A stretch of 64,000 bases of DNA from Bosea sp. (in: a-proteobacteria). Lineage in GTDB: Bacteria; Pseudomonadota; Alphaproteobacteria; Rhizobiales; Beijerinckiaceae. Under the pieces are notes generated by a model. The model did no database searches and was not told where the DNA came from. It saw nothing but the letters and a program-made list of their open reading frames with translations. The position numbers were made by a program, and so were the translations under genes. The stretch lies in NCBI GenBank assembly GCA_023910605.1, contig JAAVVV010000001.1:2966698-3030697 (forward strand), in the 5' to 3' direction. Shown one piece after another: positions 15,908-23,983 of this stretch. Position 1 is the stretch's first letter; each line of letters opens with the position of its first letter.

Positions 15908-17260
15908 GTGCCAACCTCCCTTACCATCGGCATGCGCAATGCCCTGAACTCGCTCACCGACCTCCAGGAAAACATCCAGAAGACCAACAACCGCCTTGCC
16001 ACTGGCAAGAAGGTGAACTCGGCTATCGATAATCCCCTGACCTTCTTCCAGGCAGACTCACTCAGTTCCCGCGCCCGCAGCATCACCACGATCCAGGACA
16101 ACATCGGCCTCAGCATTCAGGTCATCAAGCAGACCGGCAAGGCCCTGAACTCGATGAAGGCCTCGCTTGACCAGGCCGAAGGCGCCCTTCAGGGCGCTCT
16201 CAACAGCACCGGCACCAACGCCAAGGCCATTTCGACATTCGCCTTCCGCAACGCGGCAACGGGCGCAGCTGACGCGACGCAACTCCTGACCGAAGCGGCC
16301 GCCGGCACCGCCACCAACCGCCTTCAGGCTGGCGACACGATCACGGTCAACCTCGTGCGCGTCAACACGGCCGGCACGGCTACAGTTATAGGCACCGGCA
16401 CGACCCTGACCACGGCGGCCACGACCACCGTCCAGAACCTGCTCGACAACGTCAACAACAACACGTCGATCAACAGCGCCGGCCAGTCGGCCCGCATCTC
16501 CGCCTATCTCAATGACTCCGGCAACATCGTCATCGAGAATGCCGTGAACGGCAGGGATGCCGGCACCGGCGAAGTCTTGGCGCTGCAGTTCGTGGTCAAC
16601 ACCGCCGGCGGCGGCACGCAGACCCAGAACAACACCACCGACATCTTCGCCTTCTCGGGCGTTGTCGGCGGCCTGCCGACCTCTACCGGTGCGGGCACCC
16701 AGACGGTCACCATGGTTGGGGGCACCGCCAACCAGCCCATCCGCGAAGCTGCGGCCGCCTCGTTCCGTGAACTGCTGAACCAGATCCGCAACACCTCGCT
16801 GGACGCTGGCTATAACGGCACGAACCTGCTGCAGGGCGACTTCATGCGGACCTCGTTCAATGAAAGCGGTTCGACCTCGATCACCACGCAGGGCCGACGC
16901 GTCGACACGTCGTCCCTGGGCTTCACGCTCGACAACCCCGTGGCCCAGTCTGGCGATGCAGCGCGCAACTTCCAGAATGATCGAGAAATCAATTCCGCAC
17001 TGGCAAAGATAGCGAGGGCCAAGGAAACCGTGAACGCCGTATCGTCGGCATTCTCGAACAACGCGACGATCCTGCAGAATCGTCAGAACTACAACAACGA
17101 GACGATCAAGACCTTGAACGAAGGCGCAGATATTCTGACGCTGGCTGACATCAACGAGGAAGGCGCCGCCCTCACCTCGCTGCAGACACGCCAGAAGCTC
17201 TCGATCACGGCGCTCGCGCTGGCAAACGAGGCCGACCAGGCCATCCTGCGTCTGTTCTGA
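15908..17260 (+). CDS. Flagellin 2 (DUF1522 type)
   Basis: The 450-aa flagellin has the same architecture as flagellin 1, with conserved terminal helices (ending LALANEADQAILRLF) and a DUF1522-type centre. Several stretches are nearly identical between the two proteins. The start is the GTG at 15908 (MPTSLTIGMRNALNSL), with AGAAAGGA about eight bases upstream; a TTG at 15884 is less likely. Confidence 0.94.
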   Translation: MPTSLTIGMRNALNSLTDLQENIQKTNNRLATGKKVNSAIDNPLTFFQADSLSSRARSITTIQDNIGLSIQVIKQTGKALNSMKASLDQAEGALQGALNSTGTNAKAISTFAFRNAATGAADATQLLTEAAAGTATNRLQAGDTITVNLVRVNTAGTATVIGTGTTLTTAATTTVQNLLDNVNNNTSINSAGQSARISAYLNDSGNIVIENAVNGRDAGTGEVLALQFVVNTAGGGTQTQNNTTDIFAFSGVVGGLPTSTGAGTQTVTMVGGTANQPIREAAAASFRELLNQIRNTSLDAGYNGTNLLQGDFMRTSFNESGSTSITTQGRRVDTSSLGFTLDNPVAQSGDAARNFQNDREINSALAKIARAKETVNAVSSAFSNNATILQNRQNYNNETIKTLNEGADILTLADINEEGAALTSLQTRQKLSITALALANEADQAILRLF

Positions 17261-17300
17261 TCCCGATCGCGACGCTTCCTTCAACGAAGCGGCGCAAGGC

Positions 17301-17326
17301 AAGCCGGCGGGGCGACCCGCCGGCTT
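17301..17326 (+). terminator. Terminator after flagellin 2
   Basis: A perfect 11-bp stem (AAGCCGGCGGG, 17301-17311, complement 17316-17326) has a 4-nt loop and is followed by a moderately T-rich stretch. Confidence 0.7.
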
Positions 17327-17420
17327 TGCCGTTTCGGTTTGCGTCCAACGCGCGGCGCGGTTCTGTCCTCACGCAAGCCCCGCGAATCGCATATCCCCAT
17401 GGGCGGCGGGAGGCCATGGC

Positions 17421-18191
17421 ATGAGCGGCAAGACCCAAGTGAACATCCTGATCTGCGTGCCCAGCATCCGCGGCACGGTGATGAGCCACACCATGGTGAG
17501 CCTGTCGCGCACCGTGTTCCTGCTCGCCACGCTGAACATCCCTTGCGACGTCATCAACATCGACAGCGCCGAGATCACGATGGCGCGCAACACCATGGCG
17601 TCCCACGCGCTGCGCGAGAAGCATGTCACCCACCTGCTCTTCGTCGATGACGACATGAGCTTCGAGGCCGACGCGGTGGTGGACCTGCTGCGCGCCGACA
17701 AGGATGTGATCGGCTACATCTACCCCAAGCGGCTGTTCAACCAGGAGCAGTTTTTCGCCGCCGCAAGGGCCGGCAAGACGATGGACGAGGCCTCCACCGC
17801 CGCCCTCGACTTCGTGCATCGACACCTGCCGGCCACGACGCTGCAGATCACCGAAGGGCTCTGCCCCGTGGCCGGCGTCGGCATGGGGCTGTGCCTCATC
17901 AAGCTCAGCACCTTCCGCACCATGATCGACAAGGGCGTGGTCAAGACGCCCGAGCCCGGCAAGGCCGAAAACAATGGCGGCTTCTTCAGCGGCGCCGTGA
18001 CAGGCTTCTTCGATCCGGTCTTCTCCGAGGAGAGCGGCCGCTACCTTTCAGAGGACCTGTCCTTCTGCGAGCGCTGGATCAAGGAATGCGGCGGCGAGGT
18101 CTGGGCAAGGGTTGACCGCAAGATCGGCCATATCGGCATGTATATCTTCGCCGGCAACTACATGGACCGGCTGCGCACCGGTACGATCTGA
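17421..18191 (+). CDS. GT-A-like glycosyltransferase, candidate flagellin-modifying enzyme
   Basis: The 256-aa soluble protein has the start of a Rossmann/GT-A fold (VNILICVPSIRG, residues 7-18) and a DDD motif (76-78, LLFVDDDMSF) where family-2-like glycosyltransferases bind nucleotide sugar and metal. A hydrophobic GLCPVAGVGMGLCLIK segment and a C-terminal EDLSFCERWIKECG follow, the latter resembling the acidic catalytic region of GT-A enzymes. The location directly after two flagellins and before two methyltransferases and a third flagellin suggests flagellin glycosylation. This is inference; the donor sugar is unknown. Confidence 0.65.
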   Translation: MSGKTQVNILICVPSIRGTVMSHTMVSLSRTVFLLATLNIPCDVINIDSAEITMARNTMASHALREKHVTHLLFVDDDMSFEADAVVDLLRADKDVIGYIYPKRLFNQEQFFAAARAGKTMDEASTAALDFVHRHLPATTLQITEGLCPVAGVGMGLCLIKLSTFRTMIDKGVVKTPEPGKAENNGGFFSGAVTGFFDPVFSEESGRYLSEDLSFCERWIKECGGEVWARVDRKIGHIGMYIFAGNYMDRLRTGTI

Positions 18192-18217
18192 GGGGGAAGA
18201 GCCCGCTATTGCGCTGC

Positions 18218-19467
18218 CGAAAACCACGCTTGCGTCATGGCGAGCGCAGCGAAGCCATCCAGAAGCGCCACGAAAGCATGGCTTGGGACGCATTCTTTGG
18301 GCCCAGACCGCAAGATGCGCCACTGAGCGCGCTGGATTGCTTCGCTTTGCTCGCAATGACGAAATCGCTGACGTGTTTCAGCAACCCGCTGTCGCGCGCT
18401 TGAAGGGATTTGGTCCGCTATCGCGCTTTGCGCTGATCGAAGCGGGTCGCGCCGCCCTTGGCCCCGTCCGACACGGGATCGAAAACCGCGCTTGCGTCAT
18501 GGCGAGCGCAGCGAAGCCATCCAGAAGCGCCACGAAAGCATGGCTTGGGACGCATTCTTTGTGCCGAGACCGCAAGATGCGCCACTGAGCGCGCTGGATT
18601 GCTTCGCTTCGCTCGCAATGACGAAATCGCTGACGTGTTTCAGCAACCCGCTGTCGCGCTGATCGAAGGGATTTGGTCCGCTATCGCGCTTCGCGCTGAT
18701 CGAAGCGGGTCGCGCCGCCCTTGGCCCCGTCCGACACGGCATCGAAAACCACGCTTGCGTCATGGCGAGCGCAGCGAAGCCATCCAGAAGCGCCACGAAA
18801 GCATGGCTTGGGGCGCATTCTTTGGGCCGAGACCGCAAGATGCGCCACTGAGCGCGCTGGATTGCTTCGCTTCGCTCGCAATGACGAAATCGCTGACGTG
18901 TTTCAGCAACCCGCTGTCGCGCTGATCGAAGGGATTTGGTCCGCTATCGCGCTTCGCGCTGATCGAAGCGGGTCGCGCCGCCCTTGGCCCCGTCCGACAC
19001 GGCATCGAAAACCACGCTTGCGTCATGGCGAGCGCAGCGAAGCCATCCAGAAGCGCCACGAAAGCATGGCTTGGGGCGCATTCTTTGGGCCGAGACCGCA
19101 AGATGCGCCACTGAGCGCGCTGGATTGCTTCGCTTCGCTCGCAATGACGAAATCGCTGACGTGTTTCAGCAACCCGCTGTCGCGCGCTTGAAGGGATTTG
19201 GTCCGCTATCGCGCTTCGCGCTGATCGAAGCGGGTCGCGCCGCCCTTGGCCCCGTCCGACACGGCATCGAAAACCGCGCTTGCGTCATGGCGAGCGCAGC
19301 GAAGCCATCCAGAAGCGCCACGAAAGCATGGCTTGGGGCGCATTCTTTGGGCCCAGACCGCAAGATGCGCCACTGAGCGCGCTGGATTGCTTCGCTTCGC
19401 TCGCAATGACGAAATCGCTGACGTGTTTCAGCAACCCGCTATCGCGCTTTGCGCTGATCGAAGCGGG
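18218..19467. repeat. Tandem array of five ~262-bp units
   Basis: Units begin at CGAAAACC at 18218, 18480, 18743, 19006 and 19268, giving periods of 262, 263, 263 and 262 bp; the fifth is truncated by an internal deletion. Units differ at only a few bases. Each contains an imperfect inverted-repeat element of about 132 bp (arms at 18231-18262 and 18332-18362 in unit 1). A second segment matches the 3' coding end of the neighbouring leftward gene. Open frames across the array are by-products of the palindrome (HGERSEAIQ and CFASLAMT on either strand), not genes. No CRISPR structure is present. Confidence 0.9.
18231..18362. repeat. Imperfect palindromic element (unit 1 copy)
   Basis: The left arm begins TGCGTCATGGCGAGCGCAGC and the right arm ends GCTCGCAATGACGA; they are near-complementary over about 31 bp with a 69-bp centre. 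Such small dispersed palindromic elements are common in alphaproteobacterial intergenic DNA. The same element is repeated in units 2 to 5. Confidence 0.75.
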
Positions 19468-19471
19468 GGGA

Positions 19472-20053
19472 TCAGCTGAAAGAGATGCTGTCGGAGGCTG
19501 CCTGCGGCTGCGATGGCGGCTGATCGAAGCGGGTCGCGCCGCCCTTGGCCCCGTCCGACACGGGATCGAAAACCACATCGAACTGGCCAGAGCCGTCATC
19601 CTTCGGCGTGATCTGCCATTCAAAAACATCCGAGCGCACGCCCACCACCACATCCTGGTCGGGCAGGATCAGGATGCGGCGGCTCGTCTCCACCACCATC
19701 ACGAGGCGGTTCTCGGAGAGGTGGCGTTGGGCCAGCTTCTTGAGCACGGTGTAATAGGGTTCGAGCTTCCAGGCATTCGGCGCCTTGGGGTCGGGATAGA
19801 CCGTCAGGCAATCGCCACCATACTCCCAGGCCATCACGAACTTGGCGGTGCTGGGCTTCCATTCCTCGCCAAGCCAGTCCTCGGCCAGCCACAGGCAGGA
19901 GAACTCGCGGCAGGGCTTGGGCCGAAGCTGATGGATGTCGCAGCCCGCGCCTGCGCGGAAATGCCGGCACCATTGGCCCGCCGGCTTGTAGACAGCCGGC
20001 ACATCCAGAACCTTGCAGCACAGCGAACAGGATCCGCATTCGCGCTTGGCCAT
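19472..20053 (-). CDS. YkgJ-like cysteine-cluster protein with repeat-derived tail
   Basis: The 193-aa protein begins MAKRECGSCSLCCKVLDVPA and has cysteines at residues 6, 9, 12, 13, 29, 38, 48 and 53, including CDIH and RPKPCREFSC. This is the pattern of YkgJ/UPF0153 proteins thought to bind zinc or an iron-sulfur cluster. The start at 20053 is chosen because the Cys cluster immediately follows. The C-terminal residues (VFDPVSDGAKGGATRFDQ and a Pro/Gln/Ser tail) are encoded by DNA also found in each tandem repeat unit next door. The function is unknown. Confidence 0.75.
   Translation of the reverse strand: MAKRECGSCSLCCKVLDVPAVYKPAGQWCRHFRAGAGCDIHQLRPKPCREFSCLWLAEDWLGEEWKPSTAKFVMAWEYGGDCLTVYPDPKAPNAWKLEPYYTVLKKLAQRHLSENRLVMVVETSRRILILPDQDVVVGVRSDVFEWQITPKDDGSGQFDVVFDPVSDGAKGGATRFDQPPSQPQAASDSISFS
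19520..19576. repeat. Partial repeat unit inside the YkgJ-like gene end
   Basis: These 57 bp match the last part of the tandem unit, from CTGATCGAAGCGGGTCGCGC to CGAAAACCAC, and encode part of the YkgJ-like C-terminus on the minus strand. It is the likely source of that segment in the array. Confidence 0.75.
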
Positions 20054-20118
20054 GGTCTCGTCCTCGCCGGTGCTGGCGGCCCGCCCCCGGACCCTGATCC
20101 ACACCTAGCCTGCAAAGG

Positions 20119-20137
20119 CAAACGATGCGTTAACCAT
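20119..20137 (+). promoter_or_regulatory. CtrA-like box upstream of fkbM-type gene
   Basis: CAAA-CGATGCG-TTAACC followed by AT keeps the right half and the N7 spacer of the CtrA box. It ends about 67 nt before the start codon, the same spacing as the perfect box before fliL. A 7-bp inverted repeat (CCATGAT at 20134-20140, ATCATGG at 20148-20154) overlaps its right end and could be a second operator. Confidence 0.5.
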
Positions 20138-20202
20138 GATCGGCCTAATCATGGGGCTCACCACCCATGCACAGGCGCACGGCGCTACCGAAGGACGCAC
20201 AG

Positions 20203-21186
20203 ATGAGCGCCAGGCCGCAGACCCTCGTGTTCAACAAGCCTGCTCCCGCCGCTCCGCATATCGGCGGCATCGCCGGCGCGCTTCAGCCGGCCTTCGCGCT
20301 CGCGCCCGATCATGATTGGCTCAAGACCTTCCTCGGCCTCGACAGGCCGGTGGTCATCGCCGATATCGGCGCCGCCCATTACGGCGAGCCCGACGCCTTC
20401 GCCGACCTCGCGCTGCGCGGCCATGCCCGCAAGTTCGGCTTCGAGCCGGAGGAAGCCTGCTTCAACGATCTGGTGCGGACCAACAACGACCGGCAGACCT
20501 ACCTGCCCTACGCGCTCGGCGATGGCGGCACGCACACCTTGCACATATGCCCGGCTGGGATGACCTCGCTGCTGGAGCCCGATCCTGCGGCGCTCAACTT
20601 CTTCAACGGCTTCGAAGGCTTCGGCACGGTCAACCGCACCATCCCGATGCCGACCCGCAAGCTGGCCGATGTCGAGGAGGTCGACGCCCTGCATTACGTC
20701 AAGATCGACGTTCAGGGCTCCGAGCTGATGATCCTGCGGCATGGCGGGGCCAAGCTGGATGAGCTGGCGATGATCCAGATCGAAGTGTCCTTCGTGCCGC
20801 TCTACAAGAACCAGGCAAGCTTCGGCGAAATCGACGGCTTCATGCGGTCCAAGGGGTTCATCCCGCACCACATGCAGGCCTGCAAGCGCTGGATCATCGC
20901 GCCCACCGTGCTCGGCAACGATTTCCGCAGGCCGCTCAACCAGCTTCTTGAGGCCGACATCGTCTACATGCGCGATCTTGTCCACCCCGATGGCATCGAC
21001 GATGACACGTTGCGCCGCACCGCCTATCTCGCGGAAGTGGTCTATGAGAGCATCGACCTCGCCATTCGCTGCATCCTCGAACTGGTCAAGCGCGGCAAGC
21101 TGCCCGAGGGCAGCCATGTCGCGTATGCGCAGGGCTACAGCGAGCGCAAGGCCGCGCGCCAGCAGCGCCTCGCCCTGCCCCGCTGA
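20203..21186 (+). CDS. FkbM-family SAM-dependent methyltransferase
   Basis: The 327-aa protein has the FkbM Rossmann core: VVIADIGAAHYGEP (SAM site, about residues 49-62) and the FkbM signature YVKIDVQGSELMILRHG near residues 166-182. FkbM enzymes O-methylate sugars or polyketides. Between a GT-like gene and flagellins, a role in methylating a flagellin glycan is plausible but inferred. The start at 20203 is preceded by AAGGA; an upstream in-frame ATG at 20167 is less likely. The next gene begins 8 bp downstream. Confidence 0.85.
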   Translation: MSARPQTLVFNKPAPAAPHIGGIAGALQPAFALAPDHDWLKTFLGLDRPVVIADIGAAHYGEPDAFADLALRGHARKFGFEPEEACFNDLVRTNNDRQTYLPYALGDGGTHTLHICPAGMTSLLEPDPAALNFFNGFEGFGTVNRTIPMPTRKLADVEEVDALHYVKIDVQGSELMILRHGGAKLDELAMIQIEVSFVPLYKNQASFGEIDGFMRSKGFIPHHMQACKRWIIAPTVLGNDFRRPLNQLLEADIVYMRDLVHPDGIDDDTLRRTAYLAEVVYESIDLAIRCILELVKRGKLPEGSHVAYAQGYSERKAARQQRLALPR

Positions 21187-21194
21187 GCCGCGCC

Positions 21195-22055
21195 ATGTCC
21201 GAATCGAAGAGAAGCGTCGCCGCCGCGCCCCACGCCGGGCGCTTCGACGCCATTCGCACGGCCTATGCCTGCTGCCCGCTCTGCGACAGCACCCGGATGC
21301 GCCATGTCGGCGCCGCCGCCACCACATCCTATGTCAACTGGCATGGCGGCCTGCCGCCGACTCTCGACTGGATGCGCTGCGATGACTGCAGCCATGTCTT
21401 CACCCAGCATTACTGGACCGAGGCCGGCCTCGCGGAGGTGTTCCGCAAGTCGCATCCCTCGCAGGTCGCCGGCGGCGATCCGGACCAGAAGCGGCAGACA
21501 TGGCGCCCCACCTTGCAGAACGCGCTGCGCCTGCTGGGCGGCTACCCGTCGGTGATGGCCGGCCCCGGCACGCCGACATGGCTCGATGTCGGCTGCGGAG
21601 ACGGCGCGCTCGTCATGACGGCGTCGGAGTTCGGCTTTGCTGCGCTGGGGCTTGATGCGCGCGCCGAGCCCGTGACGGCGCTGCAGCGGCTGGGCTATGC
21701 CGCCACGCAGAGTGAGTTCATGGCTGCCCAGGCCGGCGAGCCCGTCACCGTCATCTCCATGTTCGACGTGCTCGAACACATGATTTTCCCGCGCCGCGCG
21801 CTCGATCATGCGCGTGAGTTGCTGGCTCCGGGCGGGCTGCTGATCATCTCCCTGCCCAACATGGATTCGTCGAGCTGGCGGCTCATGGACCAGGCCTCGG
21901 CCAATCCCTACTGGATGGAGATCGAGCACCATCATAACTTCACCCGCCAGTCCCTTTCGGCCAAGCTGGTCGAGCATGGCTTCACCGTGGAGATGTTCGA
22001 CATTCCGGGCCGCTACAAGGCGCAGATGGAGCTGTATGCCCGCAAGCCGGGCTGA
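21195..22055 (+). CDS. Class I SAM-dependent methyltransferase with N-terminal zinc ribbon
   Basis: The 286-aa protein has a CPLC...CDDC zinc-ribbon pair in its first 65 residues, then a class I methyltransferase fold: LDVGCGDGALVM (SAM-binding motif I, about 132-143), MFDVLEHMIFP and APGGLLIISLPN. This arrangement is common in sugar methyltransferases of glycan clusters. It is co-transcribed with the FkbM gene (8-bp gap) and followed by a strong terminator. Confidence 0.86.
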   Translation: MSESKRSVAAAPHAGRFDAIRTAYACCPLCDSTRMRHVGAAATTSYVNWHGGLPPTLDWMRCDDCSHVFTQHYWTEAGLAEVFRKSHPSQVAGGDPDQKRQTWRPTLQNALRLLGGYPSVMAGPGTPTWLDVGCGDGALVMTASEFGFAALGLDARAEPVTALQRLGYAATQSEFMAAQAGEPVTVISMFDVLEHMIFPRRALDHARELLAPGGLLIISLPNMDSSSWRLMDQASANPYWMEIEHHHNFTRQSLSAKLVEHGFTVEMFDIPGRYKAQMELYARKPG

Positions 22056-22082
22056 ACGCGCGCCTTGATCGATGATCGCCGC

Positions 22083-22109
22083 AAGCCGGGCCCGCGCCCG
22101 GTTTTTTTT
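22083..22109 (+). terminator. Strong rho-independent terminator
   Basis: CCGGGC (22086-22091) pairs with GCCCGG (22096-22101) across a 4-nt loop and is followed directly by eight T residues. It ends the two-gene methyltransferase transcript 30 bp after the stop codon. Confidence 0.85.
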
Positions 22110-22131
22110 GGCCTGAAAGGGGCTGCAACGA

Positions 22132-22146
22132 TTAACGAACTATTAG
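22132..22146 (+). promoter_or_regulatory. Near-consensus CtrA box upstream of flagellin 3
   Basis: TTAA-CGAACTA-TTAG differs from the CtrA consensus only in the last position. It lies 69 nt before the start codon, matching the spacing of the fliL box. An extra GTTAAC follows at 22149-22154. Confidence 0.55.
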
Positions 22147-22215
22147 GGTTAACAAGGCATGATCAGTGTCATGCGGTTCAGAAGGATCGCTGCTCCAGAA
22201 CGGGACATCTGATCG

Positions 22216-23505
22216 ATGAACGACATTGTTCTTTCAAAAGGCATTCGCAGCAACCTGATCTCCTTGCAGAACGCCTCTGCGCTCCAGGACATGACGCAGA
22301 ACCGTCTTTCGACAGGACGAAAGGTCAACTCCGCCCTCGACGACCCGCTGAACTATTTCCAGTCCGAGACGCTGACCACGCGCAGCAAGGATCTCACCCG
22401 CCTGCTCGACAATCAGGGCCTCGGCATCAAGACGATCCAAGCCGCCGACAATGGCCTGAAGGCCATCACGCGCATGGTCGAGCAGATGCAGGCAGGACTG
22501 CGCACGGCGCTCAACACCGCCGCCACCAACGCCAAGCTGGCCTCGGGCATGGACCTGATCAACAAGCGCGCGGTGGATTATCTCACCAACTCTAACCTGG
22601 TCGGCAGCTCCGGCGTCGGCGCGGCCGGGGCTTTCGCGGCCGGGGCCACGCTCGAGCTCAAATTCGATGTCCCGCCCGTGCCCCCGGCCACCGGCGCGCC
22701 CACCGCTGGCACCTTCACCATCACCTTCACCAATCCGATGACGGCGCAGGATCTGGTCAACCAGATCAACAGCAACACCGCCAACAACAACACAACCACA
22801 GGCGAGCGCTACATCAACGCCTCCATCGACGCAGGCGGCCGGCTGGTCATCGACAACACAACCAATGGCACGCTGCAGTTGGTGCTCGGCGGCACGGGCG
22901 TGCCGCCCAACTCGCTGGGCACGCTCTTTGGCACCTTCGAGCCGCCGCTGCCAACCTCCACTGCCACGGACACGGGCGTGATCAGGGCAACGACCAACCC
23001 GACGCGCGCCAAGTTCGCCGAACAATACAATGACCTCCTGACCCAGATCACCTTTGCCGCGCGCGATGCCGGCTTCAACGGCACCAACCTGCTGTACGGG
23101 CAGAGCCTCGACATGATCTTCAACGAGGACGCCACCACGCGCATGGTCATCCGCGGCGTCGTATTCGACTCGAAGGGGCTCGGCCTCTCGCCCAGCGACA
23201 CACGCCGCAACATGCAGTCCGACACCGAGATCAACACCGGCATTGCGAGGCTCGGCGAGTCCATCAAGCTGATCCGCGCCCAGGCCGCCACCTTCGGCGC
23301 CAACAACACCGTCGCCACCACGCGCGAGGCCTTCACCAAGGAGGCCGTCAAGCTGCTGAAGATGGGTTCCGACGGGCTGATCGTCGCCGATCTCAACGAG
23401 GAGGGCGCCAACCTCCTCGCCCTGCAGACGCGCCAGCAGTTGTCGACCCAGGCCCTGTCGCTGGCGTCCCAGTCGGATCAGGCGATCCTGCGGCTCTTCA
23501 GCTGA
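22216..23505 (+). CDS. Flagellin 3
   Basis: The 429-aa flagellin has conserved D0/D1 helices at both ends (QNRLSTGRKVNSALDDPLNY near residue 28; C-terminus QALSLASQSDQAILRLFS). Its central region (about 125-265) differs from flagellins 1 and 2, being Ala/Gly/Pro-rich with VPPVPPATGAP. It is a divergent paralogue rather than a recent duplicate and leads into flbT and flaF. Confidence 0.95.
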   Translation: MNDIVLSKGIRSNLISLQNASALQDMTQNRLSTGRKVNSALDDPLNYFQSETLTTRSKDLTRLLDNQGLGIKTIQAADNGLKAITRMVEQMQAGLRTALNTAATNAKLASGMDLINKRAVDYLTNSNLVGSSGVGAAGAFAAGATLELKFDVPPVPPATGAPTAGTFTITFTNPMTAQDLVNQINSNTANNNTTTGERYINASIDAGGRLVIDNTTNGTLQLVLGGTGVPPNSLGTLFGTFEPPLPTSTATDTGVIRATTNPTRAKFAEQYNDLLTQITFAARDAGFNGTNLLYGQSLDMIFNEDATTRMVIRGVVFDSKGLGLSPSDTRRNMQSDTEINTGIARLGESIKLIRAQAATFGANNTVATTREAFTKEAVKLLKMGSDGLIVADLNEEGANLLALQTRQQLSTQALSLASQSDQAILRLFS

Positions 23506-23545
23506 TTGCATCACGGCCGCCCGGCGGCCATCACAGGAGGCCGTC

Positions 23546-23983
23546 ATGGCTCTGAAGGTCGAACTCAAGCCGCACGAGCGCATCATCATCGGCACGGTGG
23601 TGATCCGCGCCGACGACCAGCGCACGCGGCTGTTCATCGAGGGCGATGCGCCGATCCTGCGGGAAAAGGACATCCTCACCCACCGCACCGCGGACACGCC
23701 GGCCAAGCGCATCTACCTGGCCGTGCAACTGATGTATCTCGATCAGGTCATCGGCAAGCATCACGAGATCTATTTCACGCTCGTGCGCGAGTTTCTGGAG
23801 GCGGTGCCCAGTTCCGCCCCGGCGGTGTCCGAACTCAATAACCGCATCTTAAATGGTGATCTCTACAAAGCTCTGAAAGCAGCCAAGAAGCTGATCACAT
23901 ATGAGAGTGAGCTTTTAGCCCATGTCCTACGCGGCGAACGCCTACGCCAAGACGGCCCAATCGGCTCCGACCAGCCCTCGTGA
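23546..23983 (+). CDS. flbT: Flagellin mRNA regulator FlbT
   Basis: The 145-aa protein is recognised by LKVELKPHERIIIGTVVI and AKRIYLAVQLMYLDQ. In Caulobacter FlbT binds the flagellin mRNA 5' leader and promotes its decay when assembly is incomplete. AGGAGG lies before the start. The last 62 bases overlap flaF out of frame, so the C-terminal 20 residues are double-coded. Confidence 0.95.
   Translation: MALKVELKPHERIIIGTVVIRADDQRTRLFIEGDAPILREKDILTHRTADTPAKRIYLAVQLMYLDQVIGKHHEIYFTLVREFLEAVPSSAPAVSELNNRILNGDLYKALKAAKKLITYESELLAHVLRGERLRQDGPIGSDQPS

Noticed and set aside
18458..19191. Repeated open frames of about 65-156 codons in the array
   Set aside because: They recur in each unit on both strands with the same HGERSEAIQ/CFASLAMT-type sequence, which follows from the palindrome and the GC content; there are no ribosome sites.
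18218..19467. The repeat array as a CRISPR locus
   Set aside because: Units are 262 bp and almost identical throughout, with no short repeat/unique spacer alternation and no cas genes nearby.
22109..22123. Sigma-54-like promoter before flagellin 3
   Set aside because: GG and GC doublets are 12 bases apart, but four consensus positions differ and the site overlaps the U-tract of a terminator; the CtrA-like box nearby is a better candidate.
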